Source of the DNA: Himantopus leucocephalus | Taxonomy: Eukaryota > Chordata > Aves > Charadriiformes > Recurvirostridae | DNA length: 64,000 nucleotides | NCBI GenBank assembly: GCA_003993805.1 | Contig: RSEF01000027.1 | Location: 1,000,690-1,064,689, forward strand | Direction of reading: 5' to 3' | Shown here: one piece after another, positions 24,036 to 36,700 of the stretch | Numbering within the stretch: position 1 is the stretch's first letter | Layout of the letters: every line of letters starts with the position of its first letter | Notes under the pieces: model-generated | The model's database searches: none | The model's input: only the letters and a program-made list of their open reading frames with translations | What the model was told of the DNA's origin: nothing | Position numbers and translations under genes: made by a program

Positions 24036-24260
24036 TCTTCCAAAGCACCAACACATCTTCATCACAATGAGCACGGATAGTCTTCCAAAGCACCGACACG
24101 TCTTCATCACGATGAGCGCTGATAGTCTTCCAAAGCACCGACACGTCTTCATCACGATGAGCACGGATAGTCTTCCAAAGCACCGACACGTCTTCATCAC
24201 GATGAGCGCTGATAGTCTTCCAAAGCACCGACACGTCTTCACCACGATGAGCTTTAGCCT
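24036..24260. repeat. 45-bp tandem repeat, five copies with an alternating two-unit pattern
   Basis: Units start at 24036, 24081, 24126, 24171 and 24216, each with tcttccaaagcacc. Their ends alternate: gcacggatag in units 1 and 3, gcgctgatag in units 2 and 4; unit 5 decays after gatgag. Units 2 and 4 are identical. Unit 1 differs from unit 3 at three sites, all CpG changed to CpA. The unit is 15 codons long and stays open in one plus frame (MSTDSLPKHRHVFIT per unit) and in two minus frames (for example HRDEDVSVLWKTIRA per unit). No splice signals or flanking domain support a protein. Confidence 0.96.
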
Positions 24261-25600
24261 TATTACACACCAGCTCTTCTTCCACCCATTATTTAGTTGC
24301 ATTTTATATTTAAAAGATAAGGAGGTATGAATTAGCAAACGAGCTCTGTGCATAATGCAATCAGCTTTGCTGCAGGCGGGCTGTATCCCCCCCGCTCCGG
24401 CTGGGAGCCCCAAATCGGCAGGCAGGAGCCGGTTTTCTTGATGTTTTAACATCAAAAGGGCATTGCCTTTCCGAACCCAGAGGAGAGCAAGATGAAAACC
24501 GAGCAAGTGTCAGACTAATGCTAACAAGCACTGATGTCTCAGGAACGGCTTCTAAAACAAACAGGTTGCCAGATATCAAGTATTTTGTCTGGGTTTTTCT
24601 CGCTCCTGTTTAGTTGCTGGGAAACCACCTCTTCTGAGGCATCTCAGACCCTTTTGGCACTTATTCCTTGTTCCCCGACAGAAGTCAAAACTCTCGGCGT
24701 GAGTCCATCCAACACCAGCGGGGAGGTGAGACGGGACTGCGATCCTTCGGATGGGAAAATTAGAGGTGAAGACCCAACCACGGCACTGCCGCCCCTCTCA
24801 GCGCTGGGCTTTTTAAGACCAAAAAAGTCAGCAGTCCCACTAATAACCTGTCTTAACACAGCAGAAGGGCTTGCACGGTTGGCACCGATGGTTCGGTCTT
24901 CTCTTCATCTCCACTGGAGCTCATCGTTAACAAGACACGCAGGAAACGGAGGCTAAAGAGGCAAAACCGCTTCAAAAAAGTGGAGGTGAACCAAAACAAA
25001 ATGCAGTATTTTCCACGGAAAGTTGCTTGGACTCGTGTGCCCGGCTGTACAGGAGGAGATCGCACCGCCTTGGTGCTGCTCGAGAAGGCTGGTTTCTCCA
25101 GAGTTACCCACAGTGAGGATATCTATTTCTTATTTCTTTTCCATTTATTCACTTAACCCGCCTGGTAGCTCCAGCCGCCCTCCTGGAGAGCATCCCCATT
25201 CAGCCCTCACTGGGGAGCAGCCCTCGCGCCAGCGCTGCAGCCAGGCTCGCTGCCCTTAATAACGTGTTTAAAAGAAAGCACAACCGTTCTAGCACTTTTA
25301 TTTCACCTTCTTAAAATTCTCCTCTCAGAAACGAGACATTTCAACGTTTTGGGTTAGTAGGCCACAAAAACCTCTGAGCGTTGTGACGATCATACAGATG
25401 AAAATGCTTTCGAGCTCCTTTCCTCTCCGCTCGCATGAGCCGCCCAGAGCCACTCAGGGGCACCTGCACGTTGCAAAGTTGCTCCCACGCTTTATTTCTC
25501 TCTTTCTTCCCCTTATATACTCCTTTTCCCCGATCCATCCCCCTTTCACATCGTCCTGGGAGAGACAGCTTGGGGCCGAGATCTCCATCTGCTGCAGGAG

Positions 25601-25660
25601 GTGAACATGGACCAGGTGAGGTGAACATGGACCAGGTGAGGTGAACATTGGACAAGATGA
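25601..25660. repeat. 20-bp tandem repeat abutting a CR1-like tail
   Basis: The unit gtgaacatggaccaggtgag occurs at 25601-25620 and 25621-25640. A third, diverged copy (gtgaacattggacaagatga) at 25641-25660 is also the first part of the CR1-like tail that follows. Confidence 0.85.
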
Positions 25661-25699
25661 TTGTCGTAGGTCCCTCCCAACTGAACTATTCTATTCTAA
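25641..25699 (+). mobile_element. Short CR1-like 3' tail
   Basis: The sequence ttggacaagatgattgtcgt then aggtccctcccaactgaact ends in attctattcta. It resembles the last 50-60 bases of a CR1 subfamily with a pentamer-type tail. The fragment is too short to place in a subfamily. Confidence 0.55.
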
Positions 25700-27779
25700 C
25701 ATCTCAAAGCAGCCAATGGCGCCCTCAATTCTGACGTTCTTCCCACCAAGCCAGATAATTACTGAATCAAACACTTCCATTAACCCTATGCAACCGCCAG
25801 CTCCAGAAGCCCATATAGATACCCACCTCCCCACACCACGTATTCCGGATTGCGGCAGGAACCGTCTGTGTCAATCTGCAGTTTTGAGCACTGAGCTGAA
25901 ACAGGGAGGGAAGGGGAAAAAGAGACGAAAGGAGACAAGCGGGAAAGGATGGGGCTCACGAGAGCTCAGCCAAAATGTAACGGCCATCACGGAGATGCAG
26001 GCAAGGAGCAGCCCCCGGTCCCTGTCGGAGGTAGAGAGGTCCCTCACCCCCCTTACCCTAGCATGAATTTTAGGATGAGATGAAAGACTTTCTGTAGGGA
26101 CCCCTCTCTCTCTTTTATTTTTTCCTTATCACACAAAGTTTAATTTTCTCTTTGAAGCAGAGGGTTGTTTTCCATTTCCCTCGTATGTATGAACAGTTAT
26201 GTTTGTGTTTGGTGCCGTACAGGAGAATCCTCCCCCTTTTCCCAGTCTCCTCTCCACCCCTCGCTCCGGGAGTGCACTCAGCAGCGTGGGGACTCGGGCG
26301 CATCCCACCACCACCACCTTCCCCGAGAGGCAATCACCGCCCAAGACAGGCTGACAAGCCAACAAGGAAGATCCCCAAAACAGCGGCGCCCACAATGCTA
26401 ATAAAAAGGTAGAGCGATGACTCAGCCAGGCTATGAAACGCAGAGAGGAGTGCATCATGCGCTATTTTTAATGTTTGGATAGCACAAATTCCACCACCCA
26501 CCTACCACAAACTCAACGCTCTTCCCCAGCACTTGGCACCTCTCTGCCCGTTACGCCTGACCGTCTGCAAACCTCTCCAGATGTTTCCAGCACCAGGAGA
26601 GTTGTCCTAACAGATCAGAGCAGCTCATCAAACCCACACCGCTTCTCTCTGTGCGAGGCAAAAAAGAAAAGAAGTCACCTTGGCAGATCCTATTGGGATA
26701 TTAAAAAGAATCGAATATTTCCTACTAACTCCCACATTTCTTGTCTCCAGCCCTGAAGCTGATAACTTTTCTCAGGTGACCGTATCACTAACACCACGTA
26801 CAAACATCACAAAGTTACCCCGGGCTTTCGTTGCACCCAGCCAAACCCCCGGACCACGTAACTCCACAGTACTCGGTGTTTAACGGCCAGCACGAAGGAC
26901 GCCCATCAAAACCTCTGGTGCGGGGTGGATGTTTTTTTCCAAATCTAAGTGCCTAATCCTTACGGTTGTAAAGGAAAGCTTGGAAATCTCATCTCTAGCC
27001 ATGCCCAAGCCAGAAGGCAAAACACAAATACCTAAGAAAAAGCTTTAACCCTCTTAAAACTATATTTTTATTAACCTTCAGCCAACTATCAGGATTCACT
27101 CCTGCTAAACCATTTGGTGAATATTCCCGTGTAACAACACCCTCTCCTGCGCTGATACAAAGAACCTGCAACCGAGCTGCTCCTACCCAGCGTGCCAGCC
27201 TGCGTAAAGCTACAAAACCTGCAATTTCTGTTAGATCTCATTCCCACGTGCGTATTCTCTTTCCCAAGAGGTGGCAGATCTCAAATCCAGAAGTCCTTCT
27301 AATATATAACCTCCCCAACCTTGGGAAGGATGAGACACGGTAGGGAAAAAGGACCTGTAATTTCACCCTATCGCCAACGCTACTTGATAACGATGGTTTA
27401 ATTCGGTGGGAGTAGCAGGGCACCGGACCAAATCCGGTTGAAAAGAAATACCCTCTTGTGCAAAGTTGCACCATTTGACTTTGCGAGCGAAAGGTCTTTT
27501 GAAAAGGAGGAGGTATTTACGCGCATACAAGAACAGGGGGGTTACAAACCATAAATCGCCAGCAGCCAACATCGAGGCGCACCGGGAGTTGGCAGGAAGC
27601 TTGTCCAAGCAGCAAGTCACGCTGTCGCAGGACACTAATGAATTTATTGCCCTTCCCTACCCAGCCAAGAACATTATTTATACCTGCCGCCTCCAATGGC
27701 TTTGCTACGCAAGCGCCTCGGACACACCGGCACATGCAATTAGTTCATTTAGCACAAAAAGAGTTAAGCCAGGTCCGTC

Positions 27780-28290
27780 GACACAAGCAGTAAAGTGACG
27801 GCGAATTGTCCATCGCTTGGAAAAAATCGAAGGCAGAGGACAGTCTAGAGCGTGGTAGCGCTCGGTCAGAAGGTCTGCGTTTGCTATTGTGGGGAAAATC
27901 CTGCTCAACCGTCGCGGCAGCGCGGGCTGCGCTCGGGGAACCACGCAGCAGCGCAGCCCGTGCTCGAGAGCCCACCGGCAGCCAAAAACTGGGGATGGCA
28001 ACGGGAACAGGGCGATGGGAAAGGCAGCGAGAGCGGCAGGGAGGCGACGGAAAGCAGAGGGAGGCCCGGGGAAAGTCACCCGGAGCGATGCGGAGCAGCA
28101 AGGGGAAGCCTTCCCCAAAGGCAGTGCCACCTCAGGGGCACGCACGGGGCTCGGGAGCTTCCAGAGTGGGAGGGAAAAAAACCAGCCAAGAGAGGAGCAT
28201 CCATCTGTCCTGTCTCGCTCCTCGCTCCGCTTGCCTGGCAAAAAAGCCACGACGAAGCCTCTGCCCTCCAGCGTCATGAAAGCATACAAT
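27780..28290. other. CpG-rich patch
   Basis: CpG is frequent here (for example gtcgcggcagcgcgggctgc) while much of the surrounding sequence is CpG-poorer. It could be an orphan CpG island or just the base composition of an avian small chromosome. No TATA box or first exon is recognised. Confidence 0.3.
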
Positions 28291-31200
28291 CTTAGAGTCA
28301 GGAAGATCATACTTTTAGCGCCTGGAAACTGCATTTTAATTATTTAATGAGAGAGCAGCGAGCAGAAATCGTGACACCGAAATAGCCTCCTACAACCGCA
28401 AACCCAGCCCGGTGAAGCAAGGGGCCATTATCTTGTCAAAAAGTCGGGGACTTTTGTGTCCCCGACGCCAGCACGGAGCGGGGAAGGAGGGAGGGTGAGA
28501 GCAGCGAGGGCAGGAAGGGTGGAGGATTGATGCTTCCGACCACATTTGGAGACCGATAAACCTGGACGGAGGGAAGGGATGAGGGAAATCAGAGCGACGT
28601 TCAACGCAGGGATGGAGAAGAGGAGGCAAAGTCGGTAACGATAAAAAAGCAAGCGCACTTTTCGGAAGAAAACCATCAGCCAGCTTTGCACGCATCCGTG
28701 GCTGGTTGCTCGCTTGAAATATGTTGGCGGATGCCCGAGAGCGCGTGTCGATAACCGCTAATAAAACGCACGGCGCAGAATCCAGCCGCAGCCCCAGGTG
28801 CAATAAGTCATCCCAGACCTGTAGGAGGTTGCGACAGAGAGACTATACGGATGCAGACATTATTAAGAAACAGAGTGATTGATGTGTTTGATATTGCGGA
28901 GTGTGTTGATCTTATGACGGTTTTAGGTAGCTGGGATTGTGCGCGTGCAACGTCCGGATTTGTCACCTTACGCAGTAAATATTCTAAGTATTGTTTCCCA
29001 GCGAATAACTCCAGGCTGGGCGATACCTTACGTTGAAAAGACTCTCTCTGGGAGGAATGCATTTTGGCATTCAGCTGAGCGTAAACCGGTTTAGAGACCA
29101 GGAGACGCTTAATTATCGTCCCATGCAGAGAATTAGCTGGTTATCTTGACCGGCACACTGCCAGCTGCTGCTGCGGCCGCAACGAGCCCCAACCTCAACG
29201 CTCCCGCACCCCCCCCTGGCCCCGGTGAGCAGCACACGCGCTTCCACACGTTACGCCGGGAGAAAGGAGCACAGAGGGGAAGAAAACAGAGGGTAAAGAC
29301 TATTAATCCCTTAGCGAAGCTATTGCTATTGAAAAAAATATTTGTTTTAAAGTTATACGCAGCTGGGGGGAACCGTATGATACATACTAGTGTGTTTTAA
29401 GGAACCTTTCAGTTGTACGGCAAAAAACTCCCTTTTGGAGGCATTTGGTAGTTCCTACTAAGTTTAGCGGGGAAGGAAGGTCTGAGAGAGACGAAGCCCC
29501 ACAACACGAGCCCCGGGGGAGCAGGCTGGTGACGTGGCAGCGGGTGTCCCTGCTCTCTGCCCCGCGGTCGTGCAGGGATGAGCAGCCTCGAGGGCTCGTT
29601 CCCCTTCCCCGTGGTGCTACGGAGATGCGCGAGCGCATCCGCCGCTTGCCTTGGGACCGAGCACCACCCTCAGCACCTCCATCCCTCTCCCCAACCCTCT
29701 CCCCTAGCTCTTGAAGGGGATGGAGGGGCAATTCCCAAGACAAGGTGCAGACCGAGACAGGCCCAGGGCAGGAGAGCCAGCAGGGAGGAGAAGGCCTTCC
29801 TTCTAACGCTCAGCAAGGCCCCAGCTTCAAAAAAAGAAAATACAACAGTGAAGACACACTCACGAGCCACAGTGCTTTCTAGACTGCAACGGGAAAGGAC
29901 CATGAGAGCTTCTCACCAGCCATGGCCATTACACAGCCCGGTAAATCCCTGCGTAAGTGGGTACTCCCCTCCCAGCACCTTGAGAGAGGGCTGGTGAGAA
30001 AGTCCGCTTAAATTGCGCTCGTAGTTTTGCCAGTTGATTTCAGACCCGTTTTCCCGGGTATTTTGGCCACTATGTTTGCCCTCGGGCAGAGTTGGAGGTA
30101 ACTCCGTCTCTTCCCACCGCCTGGTTAAAGGACCTTAAAGGAAAGAGAGAGCTTTTCCTCTCTCTCACAAGCACACGCAGAAGGAAGTTTTCAAACATCC
30201 CATTCAAAAACAAGAGGCGCAAAACACCTAGGTCCTACAGAAAACATCTCTCAATGACGTTGCCACCTGGATGGAGAAAAGCCAAAGACTCCTGGCTGGA
30301 ATTAGAAGGAATTAGAAGGAGCACAAGCCCAGGTCCGAGCCCAGAGGACCTCACGCACCAACTCTGCAGGATTTTAGATGAACCCCAAAGCATCCTCCCA
30401 CAAGAACCACAGCTTAGGGTCCACAGCCCCAAGCAGCAAGTCCTCTAAGAGACCACAAAAATCAAAGACAGCCCCGAGCAGACCGACAGCAGGCGGAGAT
30501 GGTTGCAGCAAGCCCCCACGCCAGAGGGGAGATGCTACTCAGCTCCACCCTTTCTCCAACGGCTTGCCAAAAAAAACCCCAACATCCCTGAAATCAACGG
30601 CTGGTTTTGGAGTAGTTTGTAGCTAAAGGAACACAGCGCTAAGGTCGAGCTGCCGAGGCTTTTGCTCCTGCCCACTGCTCAGACAGATTGGGGTCCTTCC
30701 GCAAGAGCGGGTTGGGAAGCACTGATGCATTAAGTCTAATAAAGCTACGGGATGAGGTTATTTATTTTTGTCAGTAACATATGGTGGGAGCCTATAAAGA
30801 TTTACATGCCCACAATGAGACACTTCTGATCATTACATAAATTTATTACAAAATACGGCGTGAATTCCCTCTCGCAGGTTTTCCTCAGTTCCAGCTGCTG
30901 AAGTGTTTTTAAGAAGCAAAAAGGAAAGAAAAAAAAAAACCAACCCAAAGCACAAAGGTTTCAGTCTTTTCCAATAGTATTATGCAACTTTTCCCCCACA
31001 CTGGCGACAGTAATTCCTGCTTGTGAATCACAGCTAATTGTATTATAATAGGCCATTCTTCTTGATTTAATATACCATATGAAAATCAGTACGTGAGCGA
31101 GTGTGGTCATAGGATTAGTAACAGCTCTAGTTCTTAATTTATGTTCACACTTCATTATTGAAAACTTTAAAGCTCAAGGGTGTCGAGGAGGATGTTTTGC

Positions 31201-31988
31201 TGGAGTTTGTTTTACTCCAGAAGTAAATTACAAAATTGGGGGAGAGGGGAGTGGAACAACTGAAAACAAATTACAAATACCTGCTCCCACTCCATGAAAT
31301 TACAGCGCTCAAGGTGAGTGGAAAGAAAAAAAAAAAAACCCAAGAGGGAGAAATCCCAGAACTGCCTGAGAGCAGAATGAACCGGCTGCATTATCACGGA
31401 GGTTCGCAACCACAGGGCTCTCCGTTTGCAGAAAGAGAGAAGAAAAGCGTAGAGAAGACCATCCTCCAAACCAGATCCGCATTCACGGGTGACTTCTGGC
31501 TGGGTTACAGAGCAGCAGGGAAAGAGGACCGGAAAAAGGAAAGGAAATTAGGGAAGGGTGAAAGCGGTGAAAACTGCGAAGAAGGTGAGACAGAGCAGAA
31601 ACACGGGAAAAAAAGAACTGCAATTACGCTGAAGCAGAAGAAATAACGCCGCTGCTAAACCCCGACCAAGCCTGCCTACGTGCTTTTAAGCCCTTTGGGG
31701 CCCGCGCGTGGCTTTTTTTGAGTTTGATGTTTATTTTTTTAAGGCACGGGCAATCCATTACAGGCAGGATTCCCCCAGCCGGCTTCAGGCCCCAGGTGTG
31801 CCCACGGCAATCCCTGTCCCTGCCCCGCGGCAGCATCCCTGCCCGGGCACCGGTGCTACCCACCAGTGGGGGCCGCCTCCAGGCTGGCCTCTGCCTGCAC
31901 GGCCACGGAAGGGAAAACGTGACCATGGATGGCGTCAAGATGCAAAAACTTACGGACAAGCAACAGCCCCGCACACAGACTTAGCCCT

Positions 31989-32031
31989 AACGGGGCCAGA
32001 GGAGGCCCCGGAGATGCTGCGAGGGCTGGAG
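31989..32031 (+). mobile_element. CR1 LINE fragment, sense, running into the second gap
   Basis: The sequence aacggggccagaggaggccc then cggagatgctgcgagggctg matches the CR1 stretch around GTCCAGAGGAGGCCACGAAG followed by GAGGGCTGGAG, in sense orientation with the 3' end toward the gap. Confidence 0.72.
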
Positions 32032-33031
32032 NNNNNNNNNNNNNNNNNNNNNNNNNNNNNNNNNNNNNNNNNNNNNNNNNNNNNNNNNNNNNNNNNNNNN
32101 NNNNNNNNNNNNNNNNNNNNNNNNNNNNNNNNNNNNNNNNNNNNNNNNNNNNNNNNNNNNNNNNNNNNNNNNNNNNNNNNNNNNNNNNNNNNNNNNNNNN
32201 NNNNNNNNNNNNNNNNNNNNNNNNNNNNNNNNNNNNNNNNNNNNNNNNNNNNNNNNNNNNNNNNNNNNNNNNNNNNNNNNNNNNNNNNNNNNNNNNNNNN
32301 NNNNNNNNNNNNNNNNNNNNNNNNNNNNNNNNNNNNNNNNNNNNNNNNNNNNNNNNNNNNNNNNNNNNNNNNNNNNNNNNNNNNNNNNNNNNNNNNNNNN
32401 NNNNNNNNNNNNNNNNNNNNNNNNNNNNNNNNNNNNNNNNNNNNNNNNNNNNNNNNNNNNNNNNNNNNNNNNNNNNNNNNNNNNNNNNNNNNNNNNNNNN
32501 NNNNNNNNNNNNNNNNNNNNNNNNNNNNNNNNNNNNNNNNNNNNNNNNNNNNNNNNNNNNNNNNNNNNNNNNNNNNNNNNNNNNNNNNNNNNNNNNNNNN
32601 NNNNNNNNNNNNNNNNNNNNNNNNNNNNNNNNNNNNNNNNNNNNNNNNNNNNNNNNNNNNNNNNNNNNNNNNNNNNNNNNNNNNNNNNNNNNNNNNNNNN
32701 NNNNNNNNNNNNNNNNNNNNNNNNNNNNNNNNNNNNNNNNNNNNNNNNNNNNNNNNNNNNNNNNNNNNNNNNNNNNNNNNNNNNNNNNNNNNNNNNNNNN
32801 NNNNNNNNNNNNNNNNNNNNNNNNNNNNNNNNNNNNNNNNNNNNNNNNNNNNNNNNNNNNNNNNNNNNNNNNNNNNNNNNNNNNNNNNNNNNNNNNNNNN
32901 NNNNNNNNNNNNNNNNNNNNNNNNNNNNNNNNNNNNNNNNNNNNNNNNNNNNNNNNNNNNNNNNNNNNNNNNNNNNNNNNNNNNNNNNNNNNNNNNNNNN
33001 NNNNNNNNNNNNNNNNNNNNNNNNNNNNNNN
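32032..33031. other. Assembly gap, 1000 N
   Basis: Exactly 1000 Ns lie between a sense CR1 arm and an antisense CR1 arm, the same arrangement as at 20477-21476. Confidence 0.97.
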
Positions 33032-33095
33032 CTTTGCTGGACCCTCTCCAGCAGTTCCCTGTCCTTCTTCAACCCGACAGCAGAACTGGACACAA
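33032..33095 (-). mobile_element. CR1 LINE fragment, antisense, emerging from the second gap
   Basis: The sequence ctttgctggaccctctccag then cagttccctgtccttcttca is the complement of the CR1 segment around AGGACAGGGAACTGCTGGAG. The weaker match agaactggacacaag follows before homology is lost. Confidence 0.78.
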
Positions 33096-36000
33096 GATCA
33101 CCCAGACACGCTCCCTGCCTTTTTTGCAAAGGCATCCGTGGTCCGCGCTCTGGCCTGGCCCGTCCCCAGTGTCACGGCAGGACCAAGCCCAGGAAACTCA
33201 GCTCTGCCAACATCAGCAAAGCTGCAAGCTGGTCCTGCTTGGGCCATGCCCAAAGCAAAAGCCATCTCTCACCGCTGGTTTTCCTTCAGTGCCTCCGTCT
33301 CGAAAACTTGACCTCAATAAATGCAAACGTTGGTGCCACCGACGGTGCGTAGACTTGCTCGTGATAAGGAGACAGGGTAAAAAGGCTCATCACGAGAGGA
33401 GAGCAGCGATGCTGTCTGTGGAAGTGACTCAGCCAGTCGAACCCCGTAGCAAACTCCGTCAGCAGGCACACCTCTAAAATCAGGGCATTGCTGGGGGCGC
33501 TTCAGTCGGGCTCAGCGGCGCTGGCTGGTAACGTCACAACCAGCTCCTAGTTGGACTCTTCAAATTAACTACTAGTTTTACCCTCTGTGGCTCATCCCCC
33601 TTTTCCAGGGAGCTCTGTCTGCTCCCGGGCAGGGCAGGGCATCCCGCCAAGCATTTCAGAGGGTTCTGATCTCTGTACCCCCCTCCCCATTCAATCCCAC
33701 CGCCAAAACCGGTTCATATTTCTCTGACGGCACCACCTTGTCTCACGGTACGCGGTTCTGTGAGTCGGCAGCCGGTTTTATTAGCTGAAAAATCAGCGCA
33801 CGGTCTGAAGCGGCTCGCTTTCAAGCAAGACGAAATATTCTAGTATTTGATCTTGCCGTTTTATTTCCCGGTGACGGAGCAGTCTCGCTTCCCATTGTGG
33901 ATCGGGAAAGACCAATCTAGCCCTTTCCAGTCCTTTTTCTCAGCAGGGGTTTCGCGTTGCCAGCAGCATGCGTGGAAAGGTAACACAGTTGTAGGAAAGT
34001 TTTCGTTTCGGCAGACGTACATCTATTTATTGAAAATGTTTAAACTGGAAGGTACTTGCGGAGTTAATGGTTATTTATGACCACAAGTCACACCTTGTTC
34101 CAGTGCTGAGGGGCTCTAGCCGAACCCAGAGGAAACATCAGGCAAACAAAAAAATGACAGAGTCCAAAAGCAAAGGAAATCTTTGATTTTGATCCGTCTC
34201 GTTTCCACCTCCAGCCTCCTGGGGCTGAGCAGCGAACTGCTCCTGAAAGCCGCTAACGCCGACGGCACATGTCTGTCAGTGTGAGAAGGGGCTGGGGGAG
34301 ATGCCCCCGCTCCCGGGAGCTGTGCCGAAAGGACTGAGCCTGGACGCCAGCCCCGCACACCACGGAGCTGTTGGTTCTCCTCTGCGAACGGGCTGGAAAA
34401 AAGCAGTGGGTTTCCCCCCCGCCGCTACGCACGGGTGCGTGTGCGATGCAAGGCAAGGTGTAATTAAGAGCTGCTCCCGTGGGCAATCAGGCAGTCCGCG
34501 ATGGAGGGGCTGCGGCAACCCCTGCAGCGACGGGGACCGGGCGTCGCGGGGCGTCAGGCGTGGCGGGAGCAGGAGCGGTCGTAGGTTGGGGGGGCAGCAG
34601 CAATCATAGCCTGAGTTATCGTGGCACGCACACGTGATGCCGCGAAGGTGTGCAGTTCTCCCAAACCCCGGCTCCACAAAAGCAAGGAGCGGCGCGTGTG
34701 TCCATCCGTAGGTGCCCACAAACACACTTACCCCAAAACAGAAGTATTTTTTAAAATAAGTGGTATATACGTAGCACAGGAGGTGATTTCCCATCTGGCC
34801 CTGCCCGCTTCTCTCTGTCCTCAACGGTTCCAGACCTTCTTGTAAAGCAGCCTAATGCGAGGCTGTACCCGCTGATTTCGGAAAGGCTGAGCCACCAAGT
34901 TACCTGCTGACGCCAAATGGTCTCGGGGTGCTTAGGGCGGTGCTGAGCTGCGGTTTAGTGTCTGTGTTATAACAGGGTGAAACCCCGACGGCGGGAAAGC
35001 AAAAGGGAGCGTGACGGCTGCCTCAGCGCGGCCACGGTGGGATGCTGAGCGCTCCTCCAAAGGAGCCACCTGGCAATCCCCCCCGCACCGCCCAACTGAA
35101 AGAAAAGGGGGTTAATTCTGAATTATTTAAACACCCGCCCCGCAGTTCTCTGGGGTCGTCCCTTCCCTTCGCGTTTCAGGGCTTTGGTTCTCTGGGAGAG
35201 CAGTCCCAGGTTGTACTGGCTGCAGGCGGAGAAATCCCCGTTCCTGCCCTGCTTTGCTCGGAACATCTGCATTTCTCCAGGCTTTTACACCACCGCCCGG
35301 GTTTCCCCAGCCCTCCAGCCCGGCGCGGTGGGAAGACACGTGTCGTTGTCCAGAAACCACATCTCCTTTTTCAAAGGTTACGCTTAAAGCTAAATCTTCG
35401 CTGGCCAACCTTTCTTCTGAGTGCTCTTCCACCACTTGGGCGCGTGTCCGCCCCTCCTGAATTCAGCGCTTTATCCCGCTTAGCCATAGGCGGATCTCAG
35501 CTCCTAATCAGGCCCGTATTGTTTTCTTAACAAACAGGGGAATTTGCTCAGACTATCACCCTTAAGGCGACTACTGTTTGTAAAACAACTGAGAGATTAT
35601 AATTATAAAAGCAAGCACAGCGTGTGTACACAAACCTAACTCTCGGGAAGCGTGGATGGATCTGGGGCGGATACGCCGCTGCCTGGATGTGGAAGCCCAG
35701 AGTTATTCTGGTAGCTGATTCAGTCCCAGTTAAGATGCAGGAAGCTGTTACTCATGATAGTAGCTGCGGGCCATGCGCTCATCGGAATTTCATCACCGAG
35801 CTGGTGTGGGTGCATTAGGTTTACCCCAGCAAGAAGGGAATCTGGTCCTCATCCAGAGAAACCTATTGGAGATGAGACGATCCCGGGTCGCACTGAGGCC
35901 ACTTCGCATCGCTTTGGGCATGTATTACCTTTAAAGTCTCTTTTATGCTGCCAGAGAAGTCTAAAGGGACCTATGTGAGGCGATCCAGCCGTACCAGACT

Positions 36001-36539
36001 AGGCAGAGCACAGCACCCGCGCTTCGCTTCTGAGCTGCTGCATCCTGAAGGCTGAGGGGATACAAACCCTCCAGGGCTCCGAGGAGAGACCCCCCGGCAG
36101 GGCTGCGGCCGCGATCCTGTCTGCCGCCGGCACCGATCGTGCTGGGAAGTTTGGGTGAGCGCAGCTTTTGCTCAGAATATCAATTTCTGACTCCTCGCCC
36201 CGGCGTTCCCTACGCTGCCCCAGCTCTGCGCTCCGCCTGGCGCACGCTGTGCAGAGCAGCATCGGTCCTCCCGCTCCTCAGGCCAGTAAATCCAGTAAAG
36301 CCGAAAGCTTTCACTGGGCTGCGGTGCGTGATTTACTCTGGGTGCTGGCAGAGATATAAGCAGATAGCAAGCAGCTGATTCATGGCATTTTCCAAAAAAA
36401 AGTCATTATTATGTATCTTTATACGATATCAATTGAAAATTACACAAATCTTTATAATGCTTAAGCAGTGTGATTGATACCGGGTTATTCATAAACGCTC
36501 CCTGCATGCCTGTGTCCGTCAATCCCCTTTCCAGCCCGT

Positions 36540-36700
36540 GTGAAGTGCAGGGCAGTCGGCGCGGCGGGCGGTGGCGGGAGCGTGGCGGGAGCTGTGCTCG
36601 CCCCCTGCTCCTTCCCACGAGGCGCCCGAGCGACGCAGGGGGCTCTGTGCTCCGCTGCGAGCGCAACAGCAGCCTGCGGCCAACGCCCTGGGTCTCCCTT
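36540..36700. other. Small CpG-rich patch
   Basis: A dense CpG cluster (for example gtcggcgcggcgggcggtgg) covers about 160 bp inside otherwise mixed sequence. It is shorter than a classical CpG island. Confidence 0.4.

Larger units (their letters stand above)
24261..31988. other. Non-coding stretch between the 45-bp repeat and the second large gap
   Basis: No gene is recognised. It holds the short CR1-like tail at 25641, CpG-rich sequence at about 27780-28290, AT-richer sequence at about 28810-29060, a 10-bp duplication at 30301-30320, and an AT-rich block at about 30740-31170. Overlapping frames in three registers at 27.7-28.3 kb reflect GC richness, not a gene. Confidence 0.5.

Noticed and set aside
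27705..28347. Several overlapping 120-209 codon frames on both strands
   Set aside because: Simultaneous open frames in many registers reflect low stop frequency in CpG-rich DNA, not genes.
31708..33477. Very long frames of 380-590 codons across the second 1-kb gap
   Set aside because: Same reason: Ns translated as unknown residues.
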